From Firmicutes bacterium AM55-24TS (GTDB taxonomy: Bacteria > Bacillota > Clostridia > UBA1381), in the NCBI GenBank assembly GCA_003460745.1, contig QTVU01000010.1, positions 11,859 to 75,858 on the forward strand: 64,000 nt of DNA, given 5' to 3'. Under the pieces are notes generated by a model. It did not search any database. It had not been told where the DNA came from and saw nothing but the letters and a program-made list of their open reading frames with translations. Positions 48,972-58,498 of the stretch are shown here, one piece after another. Each line of letters opens with the position of its first letter. The stretch's first letter is position 1. The position numbers were made by a program, and so were the translations under genes.

Positions 48972-49565
48972 TCAGCACATACAGTTGCAGCATAACCACG
49001 TTGTACAGCAATTACAACAATCACTGCAATCGCAACAACCTGCCGAATCTGAACCGGTGCTTGTGGTTGATGTGTATGTTCTGTTTCTGTTCATTACATT
49101 GTTTAATGTACTTCTGTATTCAACATTGTTCGGCTCCATCTGTACAGCAGTCTGCAAAAAGCTTATGGCTTGGTCATACCAACCGACCTGCATTCTCGCA
49201 AGACCCGATAAATAATACCATTCCGCTGTTTTCGGCAATAAGTTAAGCATTTCAAGTGCTTCACGAATTCGTGACTGCGTTATAAGAATACGAACATTTT
49301 GAAAACTTGCCTGTCCGCTTGTGTGCGTCTGTGATGTTGAATATCCTCTTGATGACGTACTGTATCCCGTATTAGTTGCGGTACGCTTATTCGTTATCAT
49401 ATCGTAGGCTTTGTTGATTTCTTTCATCTTTTCAGCCGCCAAATCCGCAAGCGGATTATTAATGTATCTGTCAGGATGATATTTTTTCACCAATTCTTTG
49501 TACGCTTTTTTTATTGTTTCTTCATCGGCGTTTTCACTAACGCCCAATACTTCATAAGGATTCAT
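48972..49565 (-). CDS. J-domain protein with cysteine-rich C-terminus
   Basis: A 197-residue protein. Residues 1-65 are a J domain with helix II ([13 protein letters not shown]) and the His-Pro-Asp motif needed to stimulate DnaK. A Ser/Thr/Tyr-rich linker and a tetratricopeptide-like helical pair (about residues 90-160) follow. The last 20 residues contain eleven or so cysteines. It is not canonical DnaJ, which has a CxxCxGxG zinc domain. ATG at 49565 overlaps the preceding gene by 14 bp. The Cys tail may bind metal or be lipidated/disulfide-linked; that is a guess. Confidence 0.88.
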   Translation of the reverse strand: MNPYEVLGVSENADEETIKKAYKELVKKYHPDRYINNPLADLAAEKMKEINKAYDMITNKRTATNTGYSTSSRGYSTSQTHTSGQASFQNVRILITQSRIREALEMLNLLPKTAEWYYLSGLARMQVGWYDQAISFLQTAVQMEPNNVEYRSTLNNVMNRNRTYTSTTSTGSDSAGCCDCSDCCNCCTTWLCCNCMC

Positions 49566-50415
49566 TACTTTCTCCTAAAATACTTTTCTGTTTAGTTTTT
49601 AGTGCAACATACATAATATTGTCCAAAACTTCTTTGTTTTTGTATATCTCAAGCAAATTGTACGCAGACGCCGCATTTTCAAGAGTGAACGTCATTGAGG
49701 TATATAAATCCTCTCTAATCGTGTCTTTTATTTCTTGTGCGTTTTTATCCTCATATTTTGCTTTAAAGGTATTGTAATCATTTTTCTTTACGTCTTTTTC
49801 CAAATCATTATATGCGTCAATTATATATATCCATCGCCCTATATTATAGCCAAGCCACGCAAGAATACGTTTTTTATCTTCATCCTCAATAAAATCGGGT
49901 GTAAATAATATTTCAAGTATTCTCGCAAAACAATCGGCTGTTTCATCAATTTCTTTGCAGTTATTTTTTTCAAGCCGACTCAATTCATCAAGACATTTTC
50001 TGATACTTTCATATTCTCTCGGATAATGTTTTTTAGCTTTTCTGACGCCATTTGCAAAAAGCAGCATACTAAACAACGCTTTTATACTTTTGTCATCGTT
50101 CCAATCGTCAAGCAATTTCAAATAAGTAAGTATAACACCCATATCGGCTGCATAATTTAGTGCCGTGTCATTTTCAACACATATATTTTCACGGATAGGA
50201 TGTAACACGCATTTTTTATCTTTCATACTTATTTCGTTTTTGCAAACCGAAGATAAAACAATCGCAAGGAATGTTATGTCATAGCTAAGTCCCAGCCTTG
50301 CCGATTGCGAACATCTCTTGCCGATAGCCTTACACAATCCGCAATAATATGCTTTAAACGTCTTTAAGCCTTGTTCGCTCAACGCATTTTTGCATACTGT
50401 AACGTATCCGAACAT
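49552..50415 (-). CDS. DUF5685 family protein
   Basis: A 287-residue, mostly helical, cytosolic protein with a Cys-rich N-terminus ([25 protein letters not shown]), which resembles the DUF5685 family of Firmicutes, often found beside J-domain genes. The function is unknown. The Cys-X2-Cys and Cys/Asp-rich pattern may bind metal. AAGGAA lies before the ATG. It heads an operon that runs through the J-domain, DUF1385, prmC and pfkA genes. Confidence 0.8.
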   Translation of the reverse strand: MFGYVTVCKNALSEQGLKTFKAYYCGLCKAIGKRCSQSARLGLSYDITFLAIVLSSVCKNEISMKDKKCVLHPIRENICVENDTALNYAADMGVILTYLKLLDDWNDDKSIKALFSMLLFANGVRKAKKHYPREYESIRKCLDELSRLEKNNCKEIDETADCFARILEILFTPDFIEDEDKKRILAWLGYNIGRWIYIIDAYNDLEKDVKKNDYNTFKAKYEDKNAQEIKDTIREDLYTSMTFTLENAASAYNLLEIYKNKEVLDNIMYVALKTKQKSILGESNESL

Positions 50416-50452
50416 TAAAACATTCCTTCCATAATAACATAAGTATATTTAA

Positions 50453-50481
50453 AGTATATCTCAAATCGCCATAAATTTCAA
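50453..50481 (-). promoter_or_regulatory. promoter of the DUF5685-J domain-DUF1385-prmC-pfkA operon
   Basis: On the minus strand TTGAAA (50476-50481), a 17-bp spacer and TATACT (50453-50458), 38 bp before the DUF5685 ATG. Confidence 0.65.
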
Positions 50482-50591
50482 GGTGTATGATATATTTAAG
50501 ATAAAATTTTATTTTTTATTCATAATTAAGCATACTTTTATCGTTATTATGAGAAAATAATATTAAAATAATGTGACTGGAGTAATTTAAT

Positions 50592-51041
50592 ATGAAACAC
50601 GAAATGACTAACAAAGAATATAATGAATACGTAAAAACAAAAACACCCAATTCAAAGCTTTTTTCAAACTGTTTAAAAGCATTTGTATCGGGCGGAATAA
50701 TATGCGTAATCGGGCATTTTATTTTAACTATGTTTAAAAAATGGGGACTTGATACAGAAGCCGCAGGCACTGCCACTTCAATCATATTGGTGTTTGCCGG
50801 CGCATTGCTTACAGGACTTGATATTTACCCGAAAATCGCTAAATTTGCGGGTGCGGGAACTATTGTACCGATTACCGGATTTGCAAATTCCGTTGTTTCC
50901 CCTGCTCTTGAGGCAAAAACCGAAGGTATGGTGCTCGGTGTCGGTGCGAAAATATTCACAATCGCCGGTCCTGTTATCCTTTACGGTACACTCGCCTCGT
51001 TCGTTGCCGGTATTGTGTATTGGATTATAAGTTTGTTTTAA
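50592..51041 (+). CDS. spoVAC: stage V sporulation protein AC
   Basis: SpoVAC is a membrane component of the channel that moves calcium-dipicolinate into the forespore and out during germination. The 149-residue product has four hydrophobic segments (about residues 33-52, 62-82, 95-115 and 125-147), and the family sequence KLFSNCLKAFVSGGIICVIGH is clear. TGGAG lies before the ATG. It is unusual in standing alone: spoVAD and spoVAE, its normal operon partners, are not downstream, because a terminator and galK follow. A weak GCATA element about 60 bp upstream might be a forespore-type -35. Confidence 0.92.
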   Translation: MKHEMTNKEYNEYVKTKTPNSKLFSNCLKAFVSGGIICVIGHFILTMFKKWGLDTEAAGTATSIILVFAGALLTGLDIYPKIAKFAGAGTIVPITGFANSVVSPALEAKTEGMVLGVGAKIFTIAGPVILYGTLASFVAGIVYWIISLF

Positions 51042-51046
51042 AATGA

Positions 51047-51088
51047 AAAATCTTCTTGAAGAAACAAAATTTACTTCAAGAAGATTTT
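51047..51088. terminator. terminator between spoVAC and galK
   Basis: A perfect 15-bp stem AAAATCTTCTTGAAG/CTTCAAGAAGATTTT with a 12-base loop, followed by T-runs on the plus strand; usable by both convergent genes. Confidence 0.85.
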
Positions 51089-51093
51089 TTTAA

Positions 51094-52383
51094 TTATTTA
51101 AGTTCATATCCGCCGACAGGACGAATGGAAAGAACGTGGCACATATTTTCACCCAACACGTTCTCAATTTTTGTTTTAAATTCATCAAGCATATCAAGCG
51201 GAACAAACGCTTGTACAGTTCCGGCAAAACCACCGCCGTGAACTCTGTACGCGCCTTTGTCGCCAAGTATTTCGTCGCACAAAGCCAATGTCAACGACAC
51301 TGCTTGATTTTTAGGCATACTTGTTGCAAACACATTTTGCAGATACATATACGACGACTGTCCCGATTTCTTTACAAGCTGTTTGAAAAGTTCAAAATCA
51401 TCATTTTTCAAAGCCTTAACTTCTTCTTGCGCACGTCTGTTATCATTAAAGAAATGGATTGCACGAAGTACCGCTCTGTCATTATTAAGTTTTGCACGAA
51501 TGTTTTTGACATTCGCCATAAACTCATTTTCATCAACTTCACGCAAAAATTTCTTGCCGAAGAATCCCGCAACTGCTTTCATATCAGACGGAATTGTCGC
51601 ATATTCATCAGTTAAATCTGCGTGATCCGCACCTGAATCAATAATGCAAAGAGCATGATTATGCTTTTTCAAATCAAATTCAACCTTTTCAACTATCGGC
51701 TCTTCCGTACTCTTAAAATCAATAGCCACAACCGAACCGACAGATGATGCCATCTGATCCATAAGTCCGCTTGGTTTATTGTAATAAACATTTTCGGCGA
51801 ACTGTCCGAATTTTGCAATTTCAATCGGATTTACTTCGTTATTTGCAAAAAGTCCGTTTATAATCGTTCCGACAAGCACTTCAAAAGCTGCTGATGACGA
51901 AAGTCCCGAGCCTTTAAGTACATTTGATGTTGTGTACGCGTCAAAGCCTTTAACATCATAACCCAAATCAACAAATTTTTTAATTACACCTCTTATAAGA
52001 GAAATCGCCTTATCGAACTCTTTTTCTCTTATTTCAAGACTGTCAAGCTCAATGACGTCAAGCGGATAATTTCTTGATTGAATACGAACTGTGTTTGTAC
52101 CGTTTGGCCTTGCGGCAGATATAACATCAAGATTAACACTTCCCGCAAGTACACAACCGTGCTGATGGTCTGTATGATTACCGCCGATTTCTGTACGGCC
52201 AGGAGCAGAAAACAAAGCAATATCACCATCTTTACCGAATGTTTCTTCAAAGCCGTTTATAACGTCAATATATCTGTCCGAATACTTTTCCACATCATTT
52301 TTATCGCATGAATACAAATATGTAAGCTTATCATCATATTCACCGTTTTTTAGTGCATTTATTGTTTCTTTTATAGAACGCAT
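51094..52383 (-). CDS. galK: galactokinase
   Basis: Phosphorylates galactose at C1 with ATP. The 429-residue product is at the long end of the family because of an N-terminal helical extension of about 40 residues seen in clostridial GalK. Motifs: GRTEIGGNHTDHQHG (near residue 63), the GHMP-kinase loop LKGSGLSSSAAFE (near 158) and the C-terminal HGGGFAGTVQAFV. GGAGG precedes the ATG. It is 61 bp after thrC on the same strand with a hairpin between, and no other Leloir gene is nearby. Confidence 0.95.
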   Translation of the reverse strand: MRSIKETINALKNGEYDDKLTYLYSCDKNDVEKYSDRYIDVINGFEETFGKDGDIALFSAPGRTEIGGNHTDHQHGCVLAGSVNLDVISAARPNGTNTVRIQSRNYPLDVIELDSLEIREKEFDKAISLIRGVIKKFVDLGYDVKGFDAYTTSNVLKGSGLSSSAAFEVLVGTIINGLFANNEVNPIEIAKFGQFAENVYYNKPSGLMDQMASSVGSVVAIDFKSTEEPIVEKVEFDLKKHNHALCIIDSGADHADLTDEYATIPSDMKAVAGFFGKKFLREVDENEFMANVKNIRAKLNNDRAVLRAIHFFNDNRRAQEEVKALKNDDFELFKQLVKKSGQSSYMYLQNVFATSMPKNQAVSLTLALCDEILGDKGAYRVHGGGFAGTVQAFVPLDMLDEFKTKIENVLGENMCHVLSIRPVGGYELK

Positions 52384-52404
52384 ATAAAACCTCCGTCAAA
52401 AGTA

Positions 52405-52427
52405 AAGGTGTAACTCAGTTACACCTT
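52405..52427 (-). terminator. hairpin after thrC
   Basis: AAGGTGTAACT and AGTTACACCTT form an almost uninterrupted 11-bp stem after the thrC stop; the T-tract on the minus strand (TTTACTTTT) is interrupted. Confidence 0.6.
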
Positions 52428-52444
52428 GCCTTAATTATTTAATT

Positions 52445-53947
52445 TTACTCAACCATAAGAAAGTCACTTACAATCTGTTGCATTTCATCCTTATCGCATA
52501 CAAGATCAAATACAACTGACTTATCTTTTAGTTCATAAAGTGACTTAGGAATTTGCATATTACTCTTTTCAGAAAGTTCCTTCAATAGAGTAAATTCGTC
52601 TTTACCGACAACTGCATTGTGATCCTCAAGTGCAATAAGAACGCTCTGATTAAACTTGAACGGACTTGCAGTTGATGCAATAATTGTCTTTGTTGTGTCG
52701 CCTGTTTGAGCAACATACTTATCGTAAACAGACTTTGCAACGGCAGTGTGAGTATCAATAACATAATCATATTCAGACGCACACTTTTTAATTGTAGCCA
52801 TTGTTTCTGCATCATCACAGCAACCTGCAGTAAACATTTCCTGCATTTTTGCCTTAACGTCAGCTGAAACTTCATAGCTGCCATTAGTGTTAAGCTCTTT
52901 CATCCATTCGCTGACAAGTTTATCGTCACAACCTGTAAGGTCATAAAGAAATCTTTCAAGGTTACTTGAAATAAGAATGTCCATTGACGGTGAGATTGTT
53001 GTATGGAAATCTCTGTTCTTATTATAAACACCGGTCTTTATGAAATCTGTCAAAACATTATTTTCATTCGACGCACAAATAAACTTAGCGATTGGCAAGC
53101 CCATTTTCTTTGCATAATATGCGGCAAGAATATTACCGAAGTTACCTGTTGGAACGACAACATTAATCTTATCGCCGATTTCAATTTCGTTATTCTTTAC
53201 AAGCTCTGCATATGATGAGAAATAATATACAATCTGAGGAACAAGTCTGCCCCAGTTGATTGAGTTTGCAGATGAAAGCTTAAATTGATTTCTGTCAAGA
53301 AGATTTTTATAATCAGTGTCTGTAAATATCTTCTTAACACCGCTTTGAGCATCGTCAAAGTTACCCTTAACCGCGGCAACACTTACGTTATTACCCTCTT
53401 GAGTAACCATTTGAAGCTTTTGAATTTCACTTACACCGTTGTCAGGATAGAATACGATAATTCTTGTGCCTGCAACATCTTTAAAGCCTTCAAGTGCAGC
53501 CTTACCTGTATCACCCGACGTTGCAACAAGGATTACGATTTCTTTATCTTCATTAGTCTTTTTCATTGATGTTGTAAGAAGATGAGGAAGAATTTGAAGT
53601 GCCATATCCTTAAAAGCACAAGTCGGACCGTGCCATAATTCAAGGAAATATGTTGTATCGTTAAGTTTATAAACAGGAGCAATGCTCTCTGTTTCAAACT
53701 TTTCCTTTGTATATGCACTGTCTATGCACTTTTTAAGTTCTTCTTCTGTGAAGTCCGAAAGGAACTTGCTAAGTACAAAATATGCTCTTTCGTTATATGA
53801 CTTTGACGCCAAATTTTTAATCTCATCTAAACTAACTGAAGGAAAGCTTTCCGGAACAAAAAGTCCGCCCTCTGCACTAAGTCCTGTTTTTATAGCCTCT
53901 GCCGAACTTACAGATATGCTCTTATCCCTCGTACTATGATACTGCAT
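52445..53947 (-). CDS. thrC: threonine synthase
   Basis: Converts phosphohomoserine to threonine with pyridoxal phosphate. The 500-residue product belongs to the longer, yeast/E. coli-type subfamily: it starts MQYHSTRDK and has GLFVPESFP. The cofactor Lys is in Ala-Phe-Lys-Asp-Met (near residue 112), and VATSGDTGKAALEGF and VVPTGNFGNILA bind the phosphate. TGGAGG precedes the ATG. Together with metA it covers both branches from homoserine, although the genes are far apart and not co-regulated by any element I can see. Confidence 0.95.
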   Translation of the reverse strand: MQYHSTRDKSISVSSAEAIKTGLSAEGGLFVPESFPSVSLDEIKNLASKSYNERAYFVLSKFLSDFTEEELKKCIDSAYTKEKFETESIAPVYKLNDTTYFLELWHGPTCAFKDMALQILPHLLTTSMKKTNEDKEIVILVATSGDTGKAALEGFKDVAGTRIIVFYPDNGVSEIQKLQMVTQEGNNVSVAAVKGNFDDAQSGVKKIFTDTDYKNLLDRNQFKLSSANSINWGRLVPQIVYYFSSYAELVKNNEIEIGDKINVVVPTGNFGNILAAYYAKKMGLPIAKFICASNENNVLTDFIKTGVYNKNRDFHTTISPSMDILISSNLERFLYDLTGCDDKLVSEWMKELNTNGSYEVSADVKAKMQEMFTAGCCDDAETMATIKKCASEYDYVIDTHTAVAKSVYDKYVAQTGDTTKTIIASTASPFKFNQSVLIALEDHNAVVGKDEFTLLKELSEKSNMQIPKSLYELKDKSVVFDLVCDKDEMQQIVSDFLMVE

Positions 53948-54032
53948 TAATCAAAACCTCCAAATAATTAATCGTGCCTGTACAAATTTTCATACGTTAA
54001 ATTCATACAGGCACCTTTGTTTTTTCCGCGTC

Positions 54033-54446
54033 TTACGCTAATTTCTTTATGTAATCAGGTGCTGTTTCAGCATCTATGCTTACCGATATTACAAATGTGA
54101 TTTCAAACTTTTGGCTCATAGTCTCAAGTCTGTTAAGGAATGATTCAAATCCGTCAAGATTGTCCGAGCCGACAATTTTGAAAATACCGTCAACAAAAAT
54201 GTTTGTAATATCGAAGTCACGGCTTATAATACCGCTGATAAATCCAAGGAATTCATCATATGACTTAATTTCAAACTCTGATGTGTCTGCCATTCTCGCC
54301 TTTGACTTTACATCAAAAATATTTCTGTTTGTGTCGTTGCTGATAAAAACAACGTTGCCCTTTGCAACCGTTAGAGCGTTGTTCACTTTCTCAATAAGAG
54401 CCTTTGTCTTACCGGTGCCTTTTTTTCCAATTAGAAGTTCAACCAT
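54033..54446 (-). CDS. small P-loop protein, unknown function (137 aa)
   Basis: The N-terminus is a Walker A motif, Gly-Lys-Lys-Gly-Thr-Gly-Lys-Thr-Lys (residues 7-15). A hydrophobic strand ending in Asp (ITNIFVDGIF) could be Walker B, and a third strand (ITFVISVSID) follows, so it is a minimal ATPase fold. I do not recognise the family beyond that. AGGAGG lies before the ATG at 54446. It is 58 bp after pgi on the same strand, and an inverted repeat (GTGCCTGTA/TACAGGCAC) follows it. Confidence 0.75.
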   Translation of the reverse strand: MVELLIGKKGTGKTKALIEKVNNALTVAKGNVVFISNDTNRNIFDVKSKARMADTSEFEIKSYDEFLGFISGIISRDFDITNIFVDGIFKIVGSDNLDGFESFLNRLETMSQKFEITFVISVSIDAETAPDYIKKLA

Positions 54447-54503
54447 GTTAACCTTCCTCCTTTATAATAAATTTTTATTTTCTGAGAGTCGCCCTCTCTG
54501 ATT

Positions 54504-55853
54504 TCACTTTAATCTTGCCTCAAGAGCGTCCTTTTCGCTTTCGTAACCCGGCTTACCAAGAAGTGCAAACATATTCTTTTTGTATGCTTCAACACCCGGT
54601 TGATCAAAAGGATTTACCCCAAGCAAATATCCTGAAAGACCGCAAGCCTTTTCAAAGAAATATACCATTTTACCGAAATTATATGCGTCAAGCGCAGGTA
54701 CAATAACCGCAAGGTTAGGAACTTGACCGTCTGTATGAGCCAAAGCAGTACCCTGTGCGGCTTTTGAATTTACATAGTCGATAGTCTTGCCTGCAAGGAA
54801 ATTAAGTCCGTCAATATTATCCTCTGTTGCTTGAATTTCAATATTCTTGCGAGGATTTTCAACAAGCAAAGCTGTTTCAAACAAAATTCTTTGTCCTTCT
54901 TGAATGTATTGTCCCATTGAATGTAGGTCACTTGAGAAGTCTGCCGCCGCAGGGAAAATACCCTTGTTGTCCTTACCTTCACTTTCGCCGTAAAGCTGTT
55001 TCCACCATTCGCCGAAATAGTGAAGTGCAGGCTCATAATTAACCATCATTTCAACAGTCTTGCCTTTTCTTGCAAGTGCATTTCTTACAACCGCATATTG
55101 ATAACATTGGTTTTCTGAAAGATTTGGATTAGCATATTCATCCTGTGCCTCTTTTGCACCCTGCATCATCTTGTCAATATCAATACCTGCCGCTGCAATC
55201 GGAAGTAAACCTACTGCAGTAAGAACAGAGTATCTGCCGCCGATGTCGTCAGCGATAACAAATGTTTCGTAACCTTCTTCATCTGCAAGCGACTTCAATG
55301 CACCGCGAGCTTTATCTGTTGTTGCATAAATTCTTTCTTTTGCACCTTCCTTGCCGTACTTCTTTTCAAGCAAGTCTTTAAATATTCTGAACGCAATAGC
55401 AGGTTCTGTTGTTGTTCCGGATTTTGATATTACGTTTACTGAAATATCTTTACCCTCTACTGTTTCAAGCAAATCAGCCATATATGTCGAACTGATGTTA
55501 TTTCCGGCAAAGAAAATAGCAGGGCCTTTTCTCTTGTCTTTGTCAAGAGCATTATAGAATGAATGTTGTAACATTTCAACAGCCGCTCTTGCACCAAGGT
55601 ACGAACCGCCTATACCGATTACAACAAGTACATCTGAATCAGAGCGAATCTTTTCAGCCGCTTTTTTAATTCTTGCAAATTCTTCTTTATCATAATCCGT
55701 AGGCAAGTTTACCCAACCAAGAAAATCGTTACCTGCACCGGTTTTGTTATGAAGCATATTATGTGCCTCTTTAACATATTCAGCCATATTATCAATCTCA
55801 TGCTGTCCGACAAACGGAAGTGCTTTTGAATAGTCAAACCTAATATTGCTCAT
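54504..55853 (-). CDS. pgi: glucose-6-phosphate isomerase
   Basis: Interconverts glucose 6-phosphate and fructose 6-phosphate. The 449-residue product is typical of Firmicutes. Motifs: [49 protein letters not shown], and the C-terminal [10 protein letters not shown]. The start is ATG at 55853, nine bases after AGGAGG; an upstream extension in the frame lacks a ribosome site. It has no glycolytic neighbours. Confidence 0.95.
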   Translation of the reverse strand: MSNIRFDYSKALPFVGQHEIDNMAEYVKEAHNMLHNKTGAGNDFLGWVNLPTDYDKEEFARIKKAAEKIRSDSDVLVVIGIGGSYLGARAAVEMLQHSFYNALDKDKRKGPAIFFAGNNISSTYMADLLETVEGKDISVNVISKSGTTTEPAIAFRIFKDLLEKKYGKEGAKERIYATTDKARGALKSLADEEGYETFVIADDIGGRYSVLTAVGLLPIAAAGIDIDKMMQGAKEAQDEYANPNLSENQCYQYAVVRNALARKGKTVEMMVNYEPALHYFGEWWKQLYGESEGKDNKGIFPAAADFSSDLHSMGQYIQEGQRILFETALLVENPRKNIEIQATEDNIDGLNFLAGKTIDYVNSKAAQGTALAHTDGQVPNLAVIVPALDAYNFGKMVYFFEKACGLSGYLLGVNPFDQPGVEAYKKNMFALLGKPGYESEKDALEARLK

Positions 55854-56043
55854 TATATATTGCCTCCTAAATTTCATATAAAACATATTATGTTTTGTTA
55901 CTTATTATTTTATACTATTTTGCCAAATAAATCAATAGTCATTGTGAAAATAGTTTGTGAATATTTATTTCTTTTTCATTTCAAAATTCTTGTTTTGTTT
56001 GGATTTTGTTGTGTAATGCCAAATTGAACGGTACAACATATAG

Positions 56044-57173
56044 TTATTCTTCGTCGTACGTTTCAAGAAAACTGTGTTTCACACCGTCAATTTTGTACGC
56101 AACAATCGCCTCTAACTGACGTTTTCAACACTTTTGAATATATTCCCCTCAACGTACGGATTTACCTGTTTCAACGTTTTTATAAGTTCTTTTATTTCAA
56201 CTCTCTTTGAACGGTTTTCTTCGTTATTACACGTTGTACAAGTATCCGTAAACTTGCAGGCACATTGTATAAAATGCAAATCGTTATATCGACACCACGA
56301 TTTTATATCCTGCTCACGAATTAAATAAAGCGGTCGTATAAGTTCCATTCCCTCATAGTTTGTGCTGTGAAGTTTCGGCATCATTGTTTGCACCTGTCCC
56401 GAATACAACATTCCCATTAATATCGTTTCAATTACATCGTCATAGTGATGTCCCAACGCAATTTTATTACAGCCCATATCCTTTGCGAATTTATACAAAT
56501 ATCCCCTTCTCATTCTTGCACACAAATAGCAAGGAGACTTTTCAACATTATAAACCGACTCAAATATATCGGATTCATAAATAGTTATAGGGATATTCAA
56601 TTTCCTTGCATTTTCCTCTATAACCTTACGGTTTTCAGGACTGTAACCGGGATCCATAACCAAGAATTTCACTTCAAATTCAAATTTATTGTGAAGTTTA
56701 AGTTCCTGAAAAAGTTTTGCCATAAGCATTGAGTCTTTTCCGCCCGATATACAGACCGCAATCTTGTCGCCCTCTTTAACCAAATCGTAAGTATTAATTG
56801 CTTTTGCAAACATACGCCAAATTTTTTTACGGAATTTTTTTCTTATACTTTGTTCAACGTCACGACTTATGCTCTCAGCCTCTTTTCGCTTTATCGAATC
56901 CAACAGCCATGCAGTATATCCGCCCTCAAGGCTCACCGCGTCAATGCCTTTTTCTCTTAGCTGCTCCGCAACGTCTATGCTGATTTTACCTATTCTGCAA
57001 CATATAATAAGTTTTTTTGATAAATCAACCTTTCCGCTTGTTTCTATCTCATCTGACGGAACATAGACTGCTCCGGACATTTCGTCTTTTTGAACTTCTT
57101 CTTTGTCACGAATATCTATAATTTGATATGTGTCTTTATCTAATTTATTCAATTCTTCTATTGTTATGCTCAT
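56044..57173 (-). CDS. rhodanese - TtcA-like tRNA-thiolation type protein (one frameshift near the end)
   Basis: Residues 1-95 are a rhodanese domain with a Cys in the active loop (IICCRIGKIS). Residues about 115-330 are a PP-loop ATPase of the TtcA (tRNA 2-thiocytidine) family, with SGGKDSMLMAKLF, two Cys-X2-Cys pairs (CYLCAR; CTTC) that may hold an iron-sulfur cluster, and GHHYDDVIETILM. The fusion would put sulfur donor and thiolation enzyme in one chain; the target is inferred from family. The frame as given stops at 56112, but adding one base at 56117-56119 continues through Gln-Leu-Glu-Ala-Ile-Val-Ala-Tyr-Lys and ends HSFLETYDEE, a tail that looks native to the family, giving 376 residues. 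AGGATAGGG precedes the ATG. Confidence 0.85.
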
Positions 57174-57256
57174 AATTATTCCCTATCCTCAAATATATTT
57201 CCTATTATTTCAGTAGGCATAATTTTATAACAAATTTGTCGATTTGTCAAATACCA

Positions 57257-57289
57257 AAAAGCAGAGTCATATCTTATGACTCTGCTTTT
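57257..57289 (-). terminator. intrinsic terminator of fprA
   Basis: A perfect 14-bp stem AAAAGCAGAGTCAT/ATGACTCTGCTTTT right after the fprA stop; on the minus strand its distal arm ends in a run of T. Confidence 0.88.
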
Positions 57290-57292
57290 GTT

Positions 57293-58471
57293 TTATATCG
57301 TTTCCGCAAATTTCTTTGTATAATCTTCAAGTTCGGCAAGTTTTTCGTCTGACGGATTGAATATACAACCAAACGGCTTTTCAAAAGGCTTTAGTTTAAG
57401 CAATTCAAGATGATTATGCACCAGCTGAATACCTTCACCGCCCCAGCCGTATGAGCCGAATACAAAGCAAGGCTTATTCTTCATATTAACAAGGTCAATC
57501 GAAGAAATAATATCCCATACAGGCTTTACGGCATTTCTGTTGATTGTCGGTGTACCGAATACAAGCGCATCCGCACTGTGAAGTGCCGTTATCATTTCGT
57601 CGTTGATTTCGGCAACATCATATTCTTTAACATCAAAATCACAAGAATTAAGCGTCTTTGCAATAGTGTCTGCCATTTTCTTTGTATATCCGTAAGCCGA
57701 CGCATAGAATATTGCGACTGTTTTTTTCTCTGTAACTTTTGGTGCACTCCAAGCAGAATACTTTTTAACGGCTTCTGCTATATATTTTTTAAGTACAGGT
57801 CCGTGACTGTTACAAACCATTTCAATGTCAAGTGCCGACAACTTTTCAAGTGCCTTGACAACAAAAGAATTAAATGGTGATACAATGCAGTCATAATAAA
57901 CTTTCATTGCTTTTTCATACTTATCGTAGTAAATTATATCCTCGTCAACAACTGCGTCCTCACAATAGTGTGCACCAAATACGTCACAGCTGAAAAGTGT
58001 CTTTTCACTTTCAAGATATGTCACCATAGTATCAGGCCAATGCAAATTAGGAACTATACAGAATTTCAATACCTTTCCGTCACCCAAATCAAGCTCTGCA
58101 CCGTCTTTTGCAATATGCTCCTTAAAAGTCATATTTGTTATTTCTTTTAGATTTCTTATAGCCGCAATACTGCCCACAACTTCAATATCAGGATTTAATT
58201 CAAGTATCTTCTTGACACTTCCCGAATGGTCAGGCTCTGTATGATTGCATATCAAATAATCAATCTCAGAAACAGGCATTATTTCTTCGATATTTGAAAT
58301 ATACGAATCAAGTAACTTTTCGTGTGCTGTTTCTATAAGTGCCGTTTTTTCACCCTTTACAAGATACGCATTATATGTCGTACCGTATTCCGTTTCCATA
58401 AAAATATCAAATGTTCTTAGTGTAGGGTCTTTCACTCCCACATAAAAAATATTATTCTTTAATTCAAGCAT
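57293..58471 (-). CDS. FprA family A-type flavodiiron protein
   Basis: A 392-residue flavodiiron protein that reduces oxygen to water (or nitric oxide) with electrons from rubredoxin or a related donor. The N-terminal metallo-beta-lactamase-like domain has the diiron ligands His-Thr-Glu-Pro-Asp-His (near residue 80), followed by later His and Asp. Residues about 250-392 are a flavodoxin domain (FYASAYGYTKKMADTI, then WGGEG). It has no extra rubredoxin or reductase domain. GAAAGGA lies before the ATG. Together with desulfoferrodoxin it indicates an anaerobe that meets traces of oxygen. Confidence 0.93.
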   Translation of the reverse strand: MLELKNNIFYVGVKDPTLRTFDIFMETEYGTTYNAYLVKGEKTALIETAHEKLLDSYISNIEEIMPVSEIDYLICNHTEPDHSGSVKKILELNPDIEVVGSIAAIRNLKEITNMTFKEHIAKDGAELDLGDGKVLKFCIVPNLHWPDTMVTYLESEKTLFSCDVFGAHYCEDAVVDEDIIYYDKYEKAMKVYYDCIVSPFNSFVVKALEKLSALDIEMVCNSHGPVLKKYIAEAVKKYSAWSAPKVTEKKTVAIFYASAYGYTKKMADTIAKTLNSCDFDVKEYDVAEINDEMITALHSADALVFGTPTINRNAVKPVWDIISSIDLVNMKNKPCFVFGSYGWGGEGIQLVHNHLELLKLKPFEKPFGCIFNPSDEKLAELEDYTKKFAETI

Positions 58472-58498
58472 TTTTTATCATTCCTTTCACCGTTAATG

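Noticed and set aside
53974..54014. Inverted repeat GTGCCTGTA/TACAGGCAC as a terminator of the P-loop gene at 54033
   Set aside because: The loop is 23 bases and no T-tract follows, so I would not annotate it as a terminator with confidence.
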